Shown here piece after piece: positions 46,047-58,334 of a stretch of 64,000 nucleotides of DNA. Every line of letters starts with the position of its first letter. Within the stretch, counting starts at the first letter, position 1. Under the pieces are notes generated by a model. The model saw only the letters and a list, made by a program, of their open reading frames with translations. It ran no database searches and was not told the origin of the DNA. A program made the position numbers and the translations under genes. Where the stretch lies: positions 58,804,421 to 58,868,420 of the forward strand of contig CM060978.1 in NCBI GenBank assembly GCA_030765065.1. The letters run 5' to 3'. The stretch is from Deroplatys truncata. Taxonomy: Eukaryota > Arthropoda > Insecta > Mantodea > Mantidae.

Positions 46047-46590
46047 AGAGCTAACCTCAATATCGAAACAGATGCATTGCTTTCTCAAAAATTACACCGA
46101 AATACCATGAAATTATCAAAGTAAGAAAGTACATTGCTCTCATTGGGACAAATAGCTTAAAGCTCTGTTTTATGAAGTCAAAGTGAAATGCAGTTGTAAT
46201 TGTTTGTTTCTCTAACAATACATTGCACATGCTGTTTCTATATTTCACTTCTTTACCTCCTCCTATCTCCATCTGATATTATATTATTTTTTTGTAAAAT
46301 AGCTTTATTAATAAAAGTTACCGATGTTTAATTCAAATTATTAATTTAAAGTCATATACAACAATAAAAATCAAATTTAGGCATGTTTGTGCCATAAAAT
46401 TTGTGTCAACTATTCTTGAAACGAACCTTCTATTGGTTCGTATTAGGGGTACTACAAGAAATATCTGTAGAGTAAGGGAGCCGTGAGTCTAAAAATAACA
46501 GGAGAAACTGAGTTAAAGTTTCTATAAAAGTTATGGCACAAATGTATTAAAGTTTTTGTTAATTCTGAGGGTTTCTAAGCTATACACAAT
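46047..46590. other. No recognisable feature
   Basis: A+T-rich and unique-looking. A short reversed Rep-A scrap follows at 46590-46760. Confidence 0.45.
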
Positions 46591-46760
46591 TCAATTAAAA
46601 CGAAGGATACTTCATAGGATATTCACAGAAAATTCAAGGTATAAAATTTATTTGATATGCACATATCACCAATGTGATATTTTAATCAAAATCTAAGTCA
46701 CTTTTCGGAAAAAATAGGAGCACTTTTCCATGTAAAGCAGTAGGATGTAGGATGATGTTC

Positions 46761-47508
46761 TGAGGTAAGCTTATTGCTTCACGTATGAAAAGCCAATTTG
46801 AAGTAGGTTTATTTATTTTTATGAGGAGATAGTGGTGCGGCTAAGAATGTAGAATTCCACAGATTATAATTTTTACTTCACTCCGTTTATTAATTCTTGA
46901 CACGGTTTAAATAACGCTTCACTGATATAGAGAGCTGTGAGATTATTTATTAATGGCTTGCACTTTTTAACACGTAAACTATTTTTGTCTTACACTGAAT
47001 ACGTATTAAACTTCTCGAGGACGCGTCTCGCGTCCGGTTAGAAACGCTGTCTGCTAGCAACTGACTTCTGAATTTGTAAATTTTGCTCCATTTCAGTTTC
47101 TGATTGGTTAATCCTACTCCAATAGAATAGTTTTATTTAACTTAAGCTTTTTTCTGGTTGTCGATTGGCTACTTATAAACTGTCTCAAAATTTACATTAT
47201 TGTTTCTCCAATAATGACTTGTAGCATTATTAAACTTTCTTACTCATTATTGTCTAATGGCTACCTTATTGTTACTTCATTGTTAGCAACTTTTAACCTA
47301 TTATTCTCACAGCTACTACAATATTAAATTACGTAATGCATTCCATAACATTATTGAACATGTACATAATAATTTAAACATTAATACAACGACTGTTACA
47401 TGCATTTCATATATTATATTACACACATATTGCTTTAAGGCGGGCTGTTATTATATCTTATATTATATAATTTGATTTAAATCATTTAAGTGTTAAAAAT
47501 ATGCCTCA
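46761..47508 (-). mobile_element. LTR family B, lone LTR, internally incomplete
   Basis: The reverse complement starts TGAGGCATATTTTTAACAC and ends GCTTACCTCA. The flanks GTTC and ATTC are a possible imperfect 4-bp duplication. One primer-site-like unit (AATTGGCTTTTCATACG) lies at the 3' end. Shorter than the other copies; an old broken fossil. Confidence 0.75.
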
Positions 47509-47524
47509 ATTCTTTGGAGAGGAC

Positions 47525-47995
47525 GCCTCGCGTATTACGACCAGCTTGATCAATTGTGGCTACACCCTCCAGGAGGCAAGGATGAAGTGAAGGAGCCGTA
47601 AAGGTCTTGGATCTACAGGCAGACAGGCCAACAGAGACGCACAGAAGTCCCTAATATTACAAGTTTAAACACTTGCAAACCAGTGCAGGAGAAGAATCTC
47701 GAGTGAGGGCGAGGAAGCGACCCTAACGGACGCGACAACACACCCTGGCGTTCACGGGGAGAAATCTTTCTAATGTGCAAGTATCCACACCATCGGCGCT
47801 ACATCGCCAGCACCACAGGACCCGAAAACACGCCTGAAACGTGAAAGGGAGAGATGAAATGAGAGGAAATATGAAAAAAGAGAAATCGTGGTAGAATACA
47901 CCGTTAGCCTAAGCGACCAGGGTAAAATCACGAAAAAACCCATGGTCAGAGAGGGTGGTCGCCGGGAATTGAAGCCAAGAATGGGAGATGTAAAG
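47525..47995 (-). mobile_element. SINE-D copy, reversed
   Basis: The reverse complement shows CTTCAATTCCCGGCGACC (B box region) and CCCTCTCTGACCATGGGTTT. It continues with TTCTGTGCGTCTCTGTTGGC, CTGTCTGCCTGTAG, and CACTTCATCCTTGCCTCCTG with GTAGCCACAATTGATC. The 5' A-box part is missing. Confidence 0.75.
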
Positions 47996-47999
47996 CAGT

Positions 48000-48524
48000 G
48001 TTCTCCAAACTATCGTTTACACGAACAATGTTTAATTATTTTTGATTTTCTCAAAATGGCTGTTACGATTTTAATCAAAACAACATACATGTAAGATATT
48101 TGTATGTCAAATAAAACCTATAGTTGCATTTTATCCTGAGTTAACTTTAATGGTAAACAGTAAGAGATATAAACAAAATATATCTCGTTAAAGCACATAA
48201 TTTATGCCAAATACAGCTTTTCTTAGCGTTAAGCATTTCCGAGATATTCTTTGCTATTGGTTTATATTTTCAAATACTTATACCTTTTTAAGTGGTAAGA
48301 CGCTGTTTCCTTTTTCTCGTGGTGATAGCAAGAGCACGGAGTTTCAAAAGTCATCACATAGCGATCCGCCTTTTAAAAAATTGACTATCGTTTTAGCCTG
48401 CTACATACTTCTTATACCTAGAAAGAAATATGTAATAAAAGTTTATGTAAAAGAATAAGCTTTTGGAAGAATGTTTGTGGAAGAGTGAGTAGAGAAAGTG
48501 ATGGGAATGCAACACATGAAATTT
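48000..48524 (+). repeat. Rep-A copy, 5' part missing
   Basis: It runs from AACTATCGTTTACACGAAC to AGTAGAGAAAGTGATGGGAA and AACACATGAAATT. Diverged. Confidence 0.75.
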
Positions 48525-50275
48525 ATTACTTTCTCTACTACGTACATAGTAGGTAGGTACATCCAAAATATCCATACTGAGATTTCACCGGAAAAACATG
48601 TTTTTGGGGACCCCTGTATTCAAAAAAAGCATTTTTAGAAAAACGTCTCTGTGTGCCTGTGAACGGCGTAACTCAAAAACGAAAAGTAAGGCAGTATTTT
48701 TAACACTTGGATGATTTCGGTCAAATTGTATAGTATGTAAATTCAATAACAGCCCGCCTTGAAGCAATATGTGTATATAATAATTTGTAAAATGTATGTA
48801 ACTGTCATTGCATATGCTTATATTATTGTATACATGTTCAATAATGTTATGTGAATGCATTACGTAATTTAATAATATAGGAACTGTGAAAATAATAGGT
48901 TAAACGTTGCTAATAATGAGGTAACAAAGAGGTAACCTTAAGGCAATAATGAGTTTGAGAGTTTAACAATACTACTTCTGATTCTTGGAAGCAATAATGT
49001 AATTTTAGTGACAGTTTATAAAATAGCCAATCAACAACCAGAAAAAGCTTTAGTTAAACGAAGGTATTCTATTGGATTAGGAATAGCCAATCAGAAACTG
49101 AAAAGGAGAAAATTTTACAAATTTAGAGTTCAGTTGCCTGCAGACAGTGATTGCAACCGAATGCAAGATGCGTCCTCAGAGATTTAATACGTATTCATGT
49201 GAGACGAGAAATAAGTTTACGTGTTAAAAAGTGCAATTATTTAATAAAAGAAACCTCTCAGCTCTCTCTCTATCAGTGAAGTGTTATTTAAATCGTATCA
49301 AGCATTAATAAAAGGAGTGAAGTAAAATTATAATCTGTGTACGCCTATATTCTTGACGCATCACAACCCTGTTAAGAAAAACGTGTCTCTAACGATAATA
49401 CTGACACAGCCGAGGCAAACATAAATATTTAATACTTTAAAAAAAACAGTCAAATTATAAAAGTTAATATTTTTAAACTTGGGGCACAGGCCACCTGAAA
49501 GTACATTTGGGGCGAAGGCTACCGGAAACTGTTTACTATACGTACGGTTGCAACTACTACAAGTTCGGCTCCCCAACAGTTGAAATATAATACAACTCCT
49601 TCAATACAAACTACTTCAAATTGGCGTCCATACGTGGAGCTAATAAAAATCATTCTCAAAAGTCGAATAAATACCAATCATGGTATTTAGGTTCAGTATT
49701 TCGAAAGATGCGACACGAGGATTTTCAAGAAAATCCCCCACCCCAAACTACCCTTTACATGGAACATTTTTTCATACTTCTTATTTACCAAAAAATGGCT
49801 CTAACGATGTTAATTAAAATACCATATATTAAAGATATTTACATGACAAATATATTGAATTTTCTGTGAATAGCCTGTAAAATCCTCTTTGTATAATTTT
49901 CTTTAACTGGTAACACTTTATGCGATAGACGAAAATATACGCACAAAAATATAGATCCCTTTAGCACACAATTTACTTCAAATAAGTTTTTTTCTGGCAT
50001 AAGCCATTCTTAGATATCGTTTATTAAAGGTTCGATTGTTCATTTCTTGGTCATTCCCTTAAAGTCCTGTCAACATTCAGCTGTTTCTCGCGATATCATG
50101 GAAACAGTACGGAATTTTAAGGCTTGCATAACTATTTCGCAAAGGTTTATCTCGACTAAAATATAGTAGACGGAAAAATAAGCTTTAGTAAGAATAATTT
50201 GTATACCCACTAATAAACGGTAGAAGGTAGAGTAAGTCATGTGAATGTAAAATATAAGATTTTTTTATACAGAGT
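48525..50275 (+). repeat. Rep-A copy split by LTR-B
   Basis: The left part is 48530-48686 (ACTTTCTCTACTACGTACAT to AACTCAAAAACGAAAAG). The right part is 49659-50275 (AAAGTCGAATAAATACCAA to GTGAATGTAAAATATAAG). Removing the LTR and one AAAG restores a continuous Rep-A. Confidence 0.9.
48687..49658 (+). mobile_element. LTR family B, lone LTR with target duplication
   Basis: AAAG is duplicated at 48683-48686 and 49659-49662 inside Rep-A. The LTR starts TAAGGCAGTATTTTTAACAC and ends ATCATTCTCA. One primer-site-like unit (AATTGGCGTCCATACGTGG) lies between an internal CTACTTCA and the terminal CATTCTCA. It is non-coding, whole as an LTR, and old. Confidence 0.9.
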
Positions 50276-50357
50276 TTGATTTTTAATACTTTATTCATGA
50301 AGCAGTCGGATAAAATACAATTCGATTACGATTCTTTCAATATATGGATTATATGTT

Positions 50358-50740
50358 TGTTTATTTATTTATTGAGCAAACATTACACGTTTCTCCAATT
50401 AAAATGTTCACTTAACATAATACAGTATAACTTAATTACAGCATAATATATGAAAAGGTAAGTAAAGTAAAACCATAGTACAACAAAATCAGTACGGCAA
50501 GCTACAGAGTTAATTACAAATTAATTATAAAACAAAACAAAAATAAAACATTTGTTAACCCTGGTAATGTATACATTAAGTTAATCTACGTGTAATTGAT
50601 AATCAACGTCACAGGATATAGCAAACTTGTTCCAGTTCAAGTTGAAACGTGAATGTTTAATTAATGTAATTTATTGTGTAAGGATTGCATTCTAATTACA
50701 GGAGGGTACTTGTATGAATCACTATTTACTCTTGGAATAA
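50358..50740 (-). mobile_element. Possible LINE 3'-end fragment
   Basis: The minus strand starts with a short frame LFIPRVNSDSYKYPP, reminiscent of the last residues of some insect LINE reverse transcriptases. An A-rich non-coding stretch follows and ends in AATAAATAAATAAA. No reverse transcriptase motif is present. Confidence 0.3.
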
Positions 50741-50855
50741 AAAAAATTCTAATGTGTTACACTCACATAGCTTGCTCTACTCTTGCACAAACAATTTTTA
50801 TAAACGCTTATTCTCCATCTACTTCGTGAATTACGAGATAAACATTTGCAGAAAC

Positions 50856-52101
50856 TACATTAAGTGATCAACAATATCCGGACACACCTACAAACATACG
50901 TTTTTTATCTTAGGTGCATTGTGCTACCACTTACTGCCCGGTTCTCATTATCCGCGACCTCAGTAGTGATTAGACATCGTGAAACAGCAGATTGGGACGC
51001 TCCGTGGAACTCACGGACTTCGAACGTGGTCAGGTGATTGGGTGTCACTTGTGTCAGAAGTCTGTACGCGAGATTTCCACACTCCTAAACATCCCTATGT
51101 CCAGTGTTTCTGATGTGATAGTGAAGTGGAAACGTGAAGGGACATGTACAGCACAAAAGCGTACAGGCCGACCTCGTCTATTGACTGACAGAGACCGCCG
51201 ACATTTAAAGAAGGTCGTAAAGAGTAATAGGTAGTCATCTATCCAGACCATTACACAGGAATTCCAAACTGCATCAGGATCCACTCCAAGTACTATGACA
51301 GTTAGGCGTGAGGTGAGAAACCTTGGATTCCATTGTCGAGCGGCTGCTAAAAAGCCACACATCACGCAGGAAAATGCCAAACGACGCCTCGCTTGGTGTA
51401 AGGAGCGTCAACATTACACGACTGAACAGTGGCAAAACGTTCTGTGGAGTTCACGGTACACAATGTGGCGATCCGATGGCAGGGTGTGAGTATGGCGAAT
51501 GCCCGGTGAATGTCATCTGCCAGCGTGTGTAGTGCCAACAGTGAAATTCGGAGGTGGTGGTGTTATAGTGTAGTCGTGTTTTTCCTGGAGGGGGTTTGCA
51601 CCCTTTGTTGTTTTGCGTGGCACGATCACAGCACAGACCTACATTGATATTTTAAGCACCTTCTTGCTTCCCACTGTTGAAGAGCAATTCGGAGATGGCG
51701 ATTGCATCTTTCAACACGATCGAACACATGTTCATACTCTACGGGCTGTGGCGGAGTGGTTACACGACAATAACGTCCCTGTAATGGACTGGCCTGCACA
51801 GAGTCCTGACTTGAATCCTGTAGAACACCTTTGGGATGTTTTGGAACGCCGACTTCGTGCCAGGTCTCACCGACCTACATCGATACCTCTCCTTAGTTCC
51901 GCACTCCGTGAAGAATTTCCGTGTCATTCCTCAAGAAACCTTCCAGTACGTGATTGAAAGTATGCCTGGGGGAGTGAACGCTGCATCAAGGCTAAGGGTG
52001 GGCCAACACCATATTGACTTCCAGCATTACCGATGGAGGGCGCCACGAACTTGTACGTTCATTTTCAGCAGGTGGCCGGATACTTTTGATCATGTAGTGT
52101 A
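50856..52101 (+). mobile_element. Tc1-like transposon, copy 2
   Basis: TA at 50856-50857 and 52100-52101; inverted repeats contain AATATCCGGACACACC (left) and GGTGGCCGGATACTTTTGATC (right). It is the same family as 11163-12381, in opposite orientation. It sits in a reversed Rep-A copy whose end is at 50745-50855. Confidence 0.9.
50992..52075 (+). pseudogene. Tc1-like transposase (DD34E), copy 2, inactive
   Basis: It starts MGRSVELTDFERGQVIGCHL (50992), then the first helix-turn-helix (VREISTLLNIPMSSVSDVIV) and a GRPRLLTDRDRR hinge. A TAG stop follows at 51232-51234. The frame resumes with MTVRREVRNLGFHCRAAAK and RRLAWCKERQHYTTEQWQN. The first catalytic motif reads VLWSSRYTMW where copy 1 has SDESRY, so 6 nt encoding DE are missing. 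A TGA stop follows MWRSDGRV. The second catalytic Asp is kept (CIFQHDRTHVHT) and the Glu is kept (NPVEHLWD). A frameshift near 51917 alters the last part. Confidence 0.85.
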
Positions 52102-52199
52102 CTTTGTTGCTCATTTTATTTTCTATTTAGTTCCACTTATACCCCACCTTTAACTACATTGGTCTTATCGGCGGCCTTTTCTTATGGAATTTCTCTTGG

Positions 52200-53200
52200 A
52201 GCTTACTAGTTATGCAAAGGTCTTTCAGAAAGAAGAGGACTTTTGGGGACATTACCAGAAAATTGGATATATACATTTTATTTGTCATAAAAATATCTTA
52301 AATATATAATATTTTAATCAAAATCGTCAGAACCATTTTTGAGAAAATCAAAATTTTCGAAAAATTTTCCATGTAAAGAATTGCCTGGAGGATCTTCTTG
52401 AACATCAACGTGTGGCATCTTTGAAAATTACTGAACCTAAATACCAAACTTAGTGTTTATGTTCAATATCTTCCAGAGATGCGACACGAAAGTTTTCAAG
52501 AAAATCCCCCACCCCAGAGCACCCTTTACATGGAAGATTTTTCGAAAATTTTAATTTTCTCAAAAATAGCTAACGATTTTGATTAAAATATCATATGTTT
52601 AAAATATTTTATGACAAATAAAATGTATATCTTGAATTTCCTGGGAATGTCTCCAAAAGTATTCTTTATTGTGAACGACTTTTGCATAACTGGTAAACCA
52701 TAAGAGATAGACAAAATTTTACTGCACAAAAAATGTAGAGCGCGTTAAAATACACAATTTATATCATATACATTTTTTTTGTTGAGTGAACCATTTTCGA
52801 GATATTGCTTGTTTTGTCTTGGATATGCATAGTATTAATCTGTGCCAAAGAGAATGGTGCTGCACATAGCAACCAGCTATTAAGAGTAATGTCTATGCTT
52901 AACGACTACTATATTTCTATACTGCCCTTGTAAATATATATTCCCCTCACATCTACAAGAAAATTAGCAATAAGATAGAGTCTGCAAATGTTTATCTCGA
53001 TTAACATGAAGTAAATGGAGAATAAGCGTTTGTAAAAATAGTTTGTACAAGAGTAGAGAAAGTTTTGTAAGTGTAACACATCAGATTTTTTTTCAAGGAG
53101 CCTCCGGACATGTATTTCCAGTGAAATCTCGGTTCGAATTTTTTGGTGGAATACAATACTTCGCCCACATACTATACGTAGTAGAGAAAGTAAAGAGATG
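52200..53200. repeat. Rep-A pieces, both orientations
   Basis: A reversed part covers 52200-52440. A forward part covers 52441-53095 (AATACCAAACTTAGTGTT to GTAAGTGTAACACATCAGATT), followed by a reversed 5' end at 53096-53200 (ACTATACGTAGTAGAGAAAGT). The 52200-52440 part may be the continuation of the copy broken by the Tc1 element. Confidence 0.75.
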
Positions 53201-53835
53201 TCACAAAATCTGTTAGGTATATTAACAGGAACATAACAGTACATTTAATATAGGTTTTAAATAATATATATATAATATATTCTAGCACAGATATTATAAT
53301 TTTCGTAAAGCGGATTTGCACCTCCACCCCCTCCCATATCTAGATGCGTGAAAATATGAATGAAGTTAGGGTGGACCAGCAAGAGCTAGCGCGGGAGGTT
53401 GTACATAATCCTGGATCAGGGGATAATGATGGGGCTCTGTACCAGCGCAGGTAATTAGGTGAGCCCCTCCCTTTGATGATGGGCACGTACTGCAAGAGGA
53501 CTTACGTGCAGTGCCTGAATAAAATATGTGGGGCATCAAGTGCACTGCGGCGGGAGGGCCCTACAATATGCTACGTGCTTCTTTTCACACTTTCGCTTCT
53601 AAACGGGTCGATAAGAATGGACTTATAACGCTCAGCGAAGTAACACTTTCAACCAGAAGCCCGCCTCTAATTTGCAATATATATTTCTATATTAATTTCT
53701 GTAAGGAACTTTTTATTTGTATTACAAGTAAAAGTCATGTAGCTATCGTACAACATGTTCCGGCTATGAATGAGAAGTGCAAAGTAACCTACCGTGCGTG
53801 AAATGTCTGTTTATACACGCGCGTGAAGTGCAAAT
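53201..53835. other. No recognisable feature
   Basis: Contains a G+C-richer patch (53330-53660) without similarity to other segments here and without a convincing coding frame. Confidence 0.4.
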
Positions 53836-54761
53836 TGAAGAAGAGGTTTATTGCTGCTACGTATGGAAAGCCAGTTTGAAGAATGTGTATTATATTTCGA
53901 CTGTTGGGGAGCCGAATTTGAAGTAGTTGCAACCGCACGTATGGTACCCGGTAGCCTTCGTCCCAAATTTTAAAAATATTAACTTTGTAATTTGACTGTT
54001 TCTTTAAATATTATATATTTATATTTGCCTCGGCTGCGTCAGTATTTATTTTTAGAGACATGGATGTCTTTGCAGGAAGTGGTGCGACTGAAGAATGTAG
54101 GCTTACACAGATTATAATTTTACTTCACTTCATTTATTAATGCTTGACACGATTTAAATAACACTACACTGATATAGAGAGAGCTGTGAGATTTTTTAAT
54201 TAATTACTTGCACTCTTTAACACGTAAACTATTTTGATCTCACACTGAATACGTATTATACTTCTCGAGGACACATCTTGCGTCTGGTTAGGAACACTGT
54301 CTACAAGCAACTGAACTCTAAATTTGAAAATTTTGCTATATTTCTGTATTGCAAATCTCTGATTGGCTAATCCTACTCCAATGGAATGCCTTCATTTAAC
54401 TAAAGCTTTTTCTGTTTGTTGATTGGCTATTTTATGAACTGTCACAAAAATTACATTATTGTTGCTCCAAGAATAACTAGTAGCATTATTAAACCTTCTA
54501 ATTCATTATTGCCTCAAGGTTACATCATTGTTAGCAACTTTAACCTATTATTCTCACAGCTCCTACATTATTAAATTACGTAATACATTTACATAACATT
54601 ACTGAACATGTATAGAATAATATAAAAATATACAATGACTGTAATATACACTTTTTATATATTGTTATATACACATATTGCTTTAAGGCGGGCTGTTATT
54701 GAATTTATATTATGTTATATAATTAGACTGAAATTATTTAAGTGTTAAAAATCTTGCCTCA
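53836..54761 (-). mobile_element. LTR family B, lone LTR with target duplication
   Basis: AAAT is duplicated at 53832-53835 and 54762-54765. The reverse complement starts TGAGGCAAGATTTTTAACAC and ends CCTCTTCTTCA. One primer-site-like unit (AACTGGCTTTCCATACG) follows an internal CATTCTTCA. Old, non-coding, whole as an LTR. Confidence 0.88.
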
Positions 54762-54765
54762 AAAT

Positions 54766-55069
54766 TTACACACCGTACGTGGTAAAGAATGTAAAATAGC
54801 TGCTGCAGATGGGGAAGGTTTCTAATGTGGTACGTGATTTATTTAAGTGAGTAAGAAAGTTTGATCCAGTGCTTGACTATACTATTTTAAGAATTATATA
54901 AGAGGAAATAAGAATTAAAGTGAAGAAGAGAAACTATTCAGAGTTAAATTTTATAGACGGTAATCCAGGACGTGACTATCGTTTATTATTTACAAGTTAT
55001 ATAAGGTTATTCAAAATCCCTTGCGAATGAAGGGGGTTTCATAGGCTATGTCCAGAAAATCCAAGATGT
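54766..55069. other. No recognisable feature
   Basis: A+T-rich. It begins to resemble Rep-A internal phrases near 54975-55070, probably a decayed piece. Confidence 0.35.
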
Positions 55070-56340
55070 ACGCTTTATTACGCTATGCATAGTAAGTAGG
55101 GGAAGTATTGCATTCCACCCAAAAATTCGATACCGAGATTTCACCGGATATATATGTTTTGAGACCCCCTAAACCCCAAAAAATCACTTTCAAAACAAAA
55201 TCCGTAAGTGTTTGAGTTATAATGTTCAGTCAAAGGAAAAATCGGATAAATATCAAACTTGGTATTCAGGTACAGTATCTTTTGTAGATGTAACACGACA
55301 TTTTCAAGAAAACCCTTCCACCCCAGACAACCATTTGCATGGAACATTTATCAAAAATTTGGATTTTCTGAAAAATGCCTCTAATGATTTTGATTAAGAC
55401 ATTATATATTTAAAACATTTTATGACAAATAAAGTTATACCTTCAATTTTCTGGGACTATTTTCAAAAGACCTTTCTTTTTCAATGCCTTTTGCGTTACT
55501 GGTAAACGGTAAGAGGTAGGCAAAATTTCTGTACACAAAAAAATGTAGAGCTCATTAAAACACACAATTTATATCGTGTACATTTTCTTGTGGAGTGAAC
55601 CATTTCCGAGATATTCTTGTTATTTGTATAAATTTTCTAATACTTATACTTCCCATACATAATTCATCTATGCTGCATGCTTGGGAAAAAATATTCATTA
55701 TTAAAAATAATTTACAAGTTTTAAATTTTGAAATTCCGCCGTTGGATGACGCCACCCGCCTTCTGGTTCACCTTCAGAAGAAAAGAGTACAAGACGGAGC
55801 CCATCCTACTTCTAGTTCCACTACACTACAAGAGATATCGGGACAGCAGCCTTCTGGTTCACCTTCCGCAGTTATGAAAACTACCACCTGAGGTCCTTCC
55901 AATCGTCCACATGGGTCAAGTACATTTTGTGTTGTGAAGCAAGACTCAGTCGACTCCTGTGCCAATGATGAGACCTCGAAGTCCCGAAACGATCGTCCAT
56001 CTTTTACCACCATGATGTAAGTGAACGCTTTTAATATCATTAGACTCATTTATTTTATCACTTATACTTTTCAAATGGAAATTTGTTATTGTTTTTGTTT
56101 GTTTGTTTTGTTTTATGTCCTGGACATGCAAAGAGAATGGAATACTCCACATAGCAACCAGCTCTTTAAATATATGACTATAGCTTAAGCCTACCATATT
56201 CCCCTTGCATCTACAAGAAAATATAGTTTCTTCAAATGTTTATCTCGATTAACATGAAGTAGATGGAGAATAAACGTTTGTAAAAATAGTTTGTACAAGA
56301 GTAGAGAAAGTCACATGAGTGTAACATATCAGATTTTTTT
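55070..56340 (+). repeat. Rep-A copy split by an unclassified insert
   Basis: The left part is 55078-55660 (ATGCATAGTAAGTAGGGGAA to AATACTTATACTTCCC). The right part is 56061-56340 (ACTTATACTTTTCAAATGG to GAGTGTAACATATCAGA). The 400-bp interval between is described separately. Confidence 0.8.
55661..56060. other. Unclassified insert inside Rep-A
   Basis: It contains two copies of CCTTCTGGTTCACCTTC (near 55758 and 55850). Its minus strand has a 91-codon open frame (MSLMILKAFTYIMVVKDGRS), and another frame contains WKDLRW-like text. I cannot assign it. Possibly a fragment of a transposable element, because it interrupts a repeat. Confidence 0.4.
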
Positions 56341-57020
56341 GTGTAAATACCTTTAATATACCTCCGTATTTAAATCAAAATCCTTAGAGCCCCTTTTAGA
56401 AAATAAAAAATTTCGGAAAATTTTCCACGTAAAGTGTAGTTTCGAGTGGGGGATTTTATTTAAAATGTTCGTGTCGCATGTTAATTGAGATGTTACTCTT
56501 ATTGCTAATTTTCTTGTAGATGTAAGGGGAATTGGTAGGTATAGACAAATGTTTTAAGATCTGGTTGCTATGTGGAGTATTCCATTCTCTTTGCATTACC
56601 GGGACAAAAAATAATGAATAACAAATTTGAGAAAAAGTATAAAAATAGTTTTTATGATATATATTTATGACGTATGATATTTTAATCAAAATCGTTATAG
56701 CCATTTTTGGAAATTTAAAATTTTCGAATAATGTTCCATGTAGAGGGTAATCTGGGGTGGGGGATTTTCTTGAAAACCTTCGTGTCGCATCTCAGGAAGA
56801 TACTGAACCTAAATACCAAGTTTGGTGTTTATCCGACTGTTCGTTTCTGAGTTATGCTGTTCACAGACACACACAGACACACACACGGACATGTTTCCAA
56901 AAATGCTTTATTTGGATTCAGGGGGTCTCAAAACATGTATTTCCGGTGAAATCTCGGTATCGAATTTTTGGTTGGAATACAATACTTCCCCTACTTACTA
57001 TAAGTAGTGGAGAAAGTACA
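56341..57020 (-). repeat. Rep-A pieces, reversed
   Basis: A short reversed scrap lies at 56341-56480. A longer reversed copy covers 56480-57020 and ends CTATAAGTAGTGGAGAAAGTA, with a CACACAGACA tract at 56868-56890. Confidence 0.8.
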
Positions 57021-57363
57021 AATTATCGGCACTTACTTTAAAAACACCCTTGGTATATTCTTAAATTAAGTGAAAAAAGATTTCTAAGCTTAACTCAAAG
57101 GAATAGTACTCGTATAATACTAGAAGTCGTAATTTATTCGATTTCGATGTACCCAAGTTAGATTGTCTAAAACAATGAATCATTCTTCCATAAGATAGTT
57201 AACACAGTACATATATTTCCAGGTCATGTTTTTGAATTAGAAGATAAGGATTTTAATACAATTATATCTCGATATTTGACGAATAATCCTTTTACCCCTA
57301 TCGGGTAATTTTTAAATAGTTTTTTAAATGTTTAAGTATCTTTAACAGTTCGTAACTTCAATT
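57021..57363. other. No recognisable feature
   Basis: Short A+T-rich interval before LTR-B. Confidence 0.45.
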
Positions 57364-58218
57364 TGAGGCAGTATTCTTAACGCTTAAATGATTTCAGTCA
57401 AATTATATAAAATATAATAACAGCCCGCCTTAGAGCAATATGTGCATAATATAATATATAAAATGTATGTAACAGTCATTCTATTAATGTTTATATTATT
57501 GTATACATATGTAATAATGCTATGTGTATGTATTACGTAAGAGCTGTGAGAATAATAGGTTAAAAGTTGCTAACAATGAGGTAACAATGAGGTAACCTTG
57601 AGGCATTAATCAATTAGAAAGTTTAATAATGCTACTGGTAATTCTTGGAGCAACAATTATGTAATATTTTAAAAACAGTTTATAAACAACCAATCAACAA
57701 CCAGAAAAAAGCTTAAGTTAAATAAGCGTATTCAATTGGAGTAATATTAGCCAATCAGAAGCTGAAATGGAGGAAAATTTACAAATTCAGAAGTCAGTGC
57801 TAGCATACAGCGTTCCTAACCGGATGCAAAACGCGTCCTCTAGAAATTTAATACGTATTTTCAGTGTGAGACAAAAATAGTTTGCGTGTTAAAAAGTGCA
57901 TGTAATTAAATAATCTCACAGCTCTCTATATCAGTGGTGTTATTTAAATCGTGTCAAGAATTAATAAAAGGAGTGAAGTAAAATTATAAGTCTACATTCT
58001 TAGCCGCACCACTCTCTGCAAAGAAATTCATGTCTCTAACAATAATACTGACGCAGCCGAGGCAAACATAAATATATAATTAAAAAAAACATTAAAATAC
58101 AGAGTTGATTCGTAAACATTAGGGCGAAGGCTACCGGAACTTTGTACCATACGTGTAGTTGCAACTACTTCAAGTTCGGCTCCCCAACAGTTGAAATTAC
58201 AATACAACACCATCCTCA
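57364..58218 (+). mobile_element. LTR family B, lone LTR without primer-site-like unit
   Basis: AATT is duplicated at 57360-57363 and 58219-58222. It starts TGAGGCAGTATTCTTAACGC and ends CACCATCCTCA. It carries the usual blocks (AACAGCCCGCCTTAGAG, CCAATCAGAAGCTG, GGCGAAGGCTACCGGAAC), but the target duplication follows directly on the first LTR-type end. It is the simplest form of the family in this window. Confidence 0.88.
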
Positions 58219-58334
58219 AATTAGCATGTTTTTACCCTATATTATATTGACTATGTTTGTTACAGTAATAATGTGTTCTCTGTATACAACAAAACATTAA
58301 ACTACTTTCGTTTGTTTTATATAGCTTCTACAAA

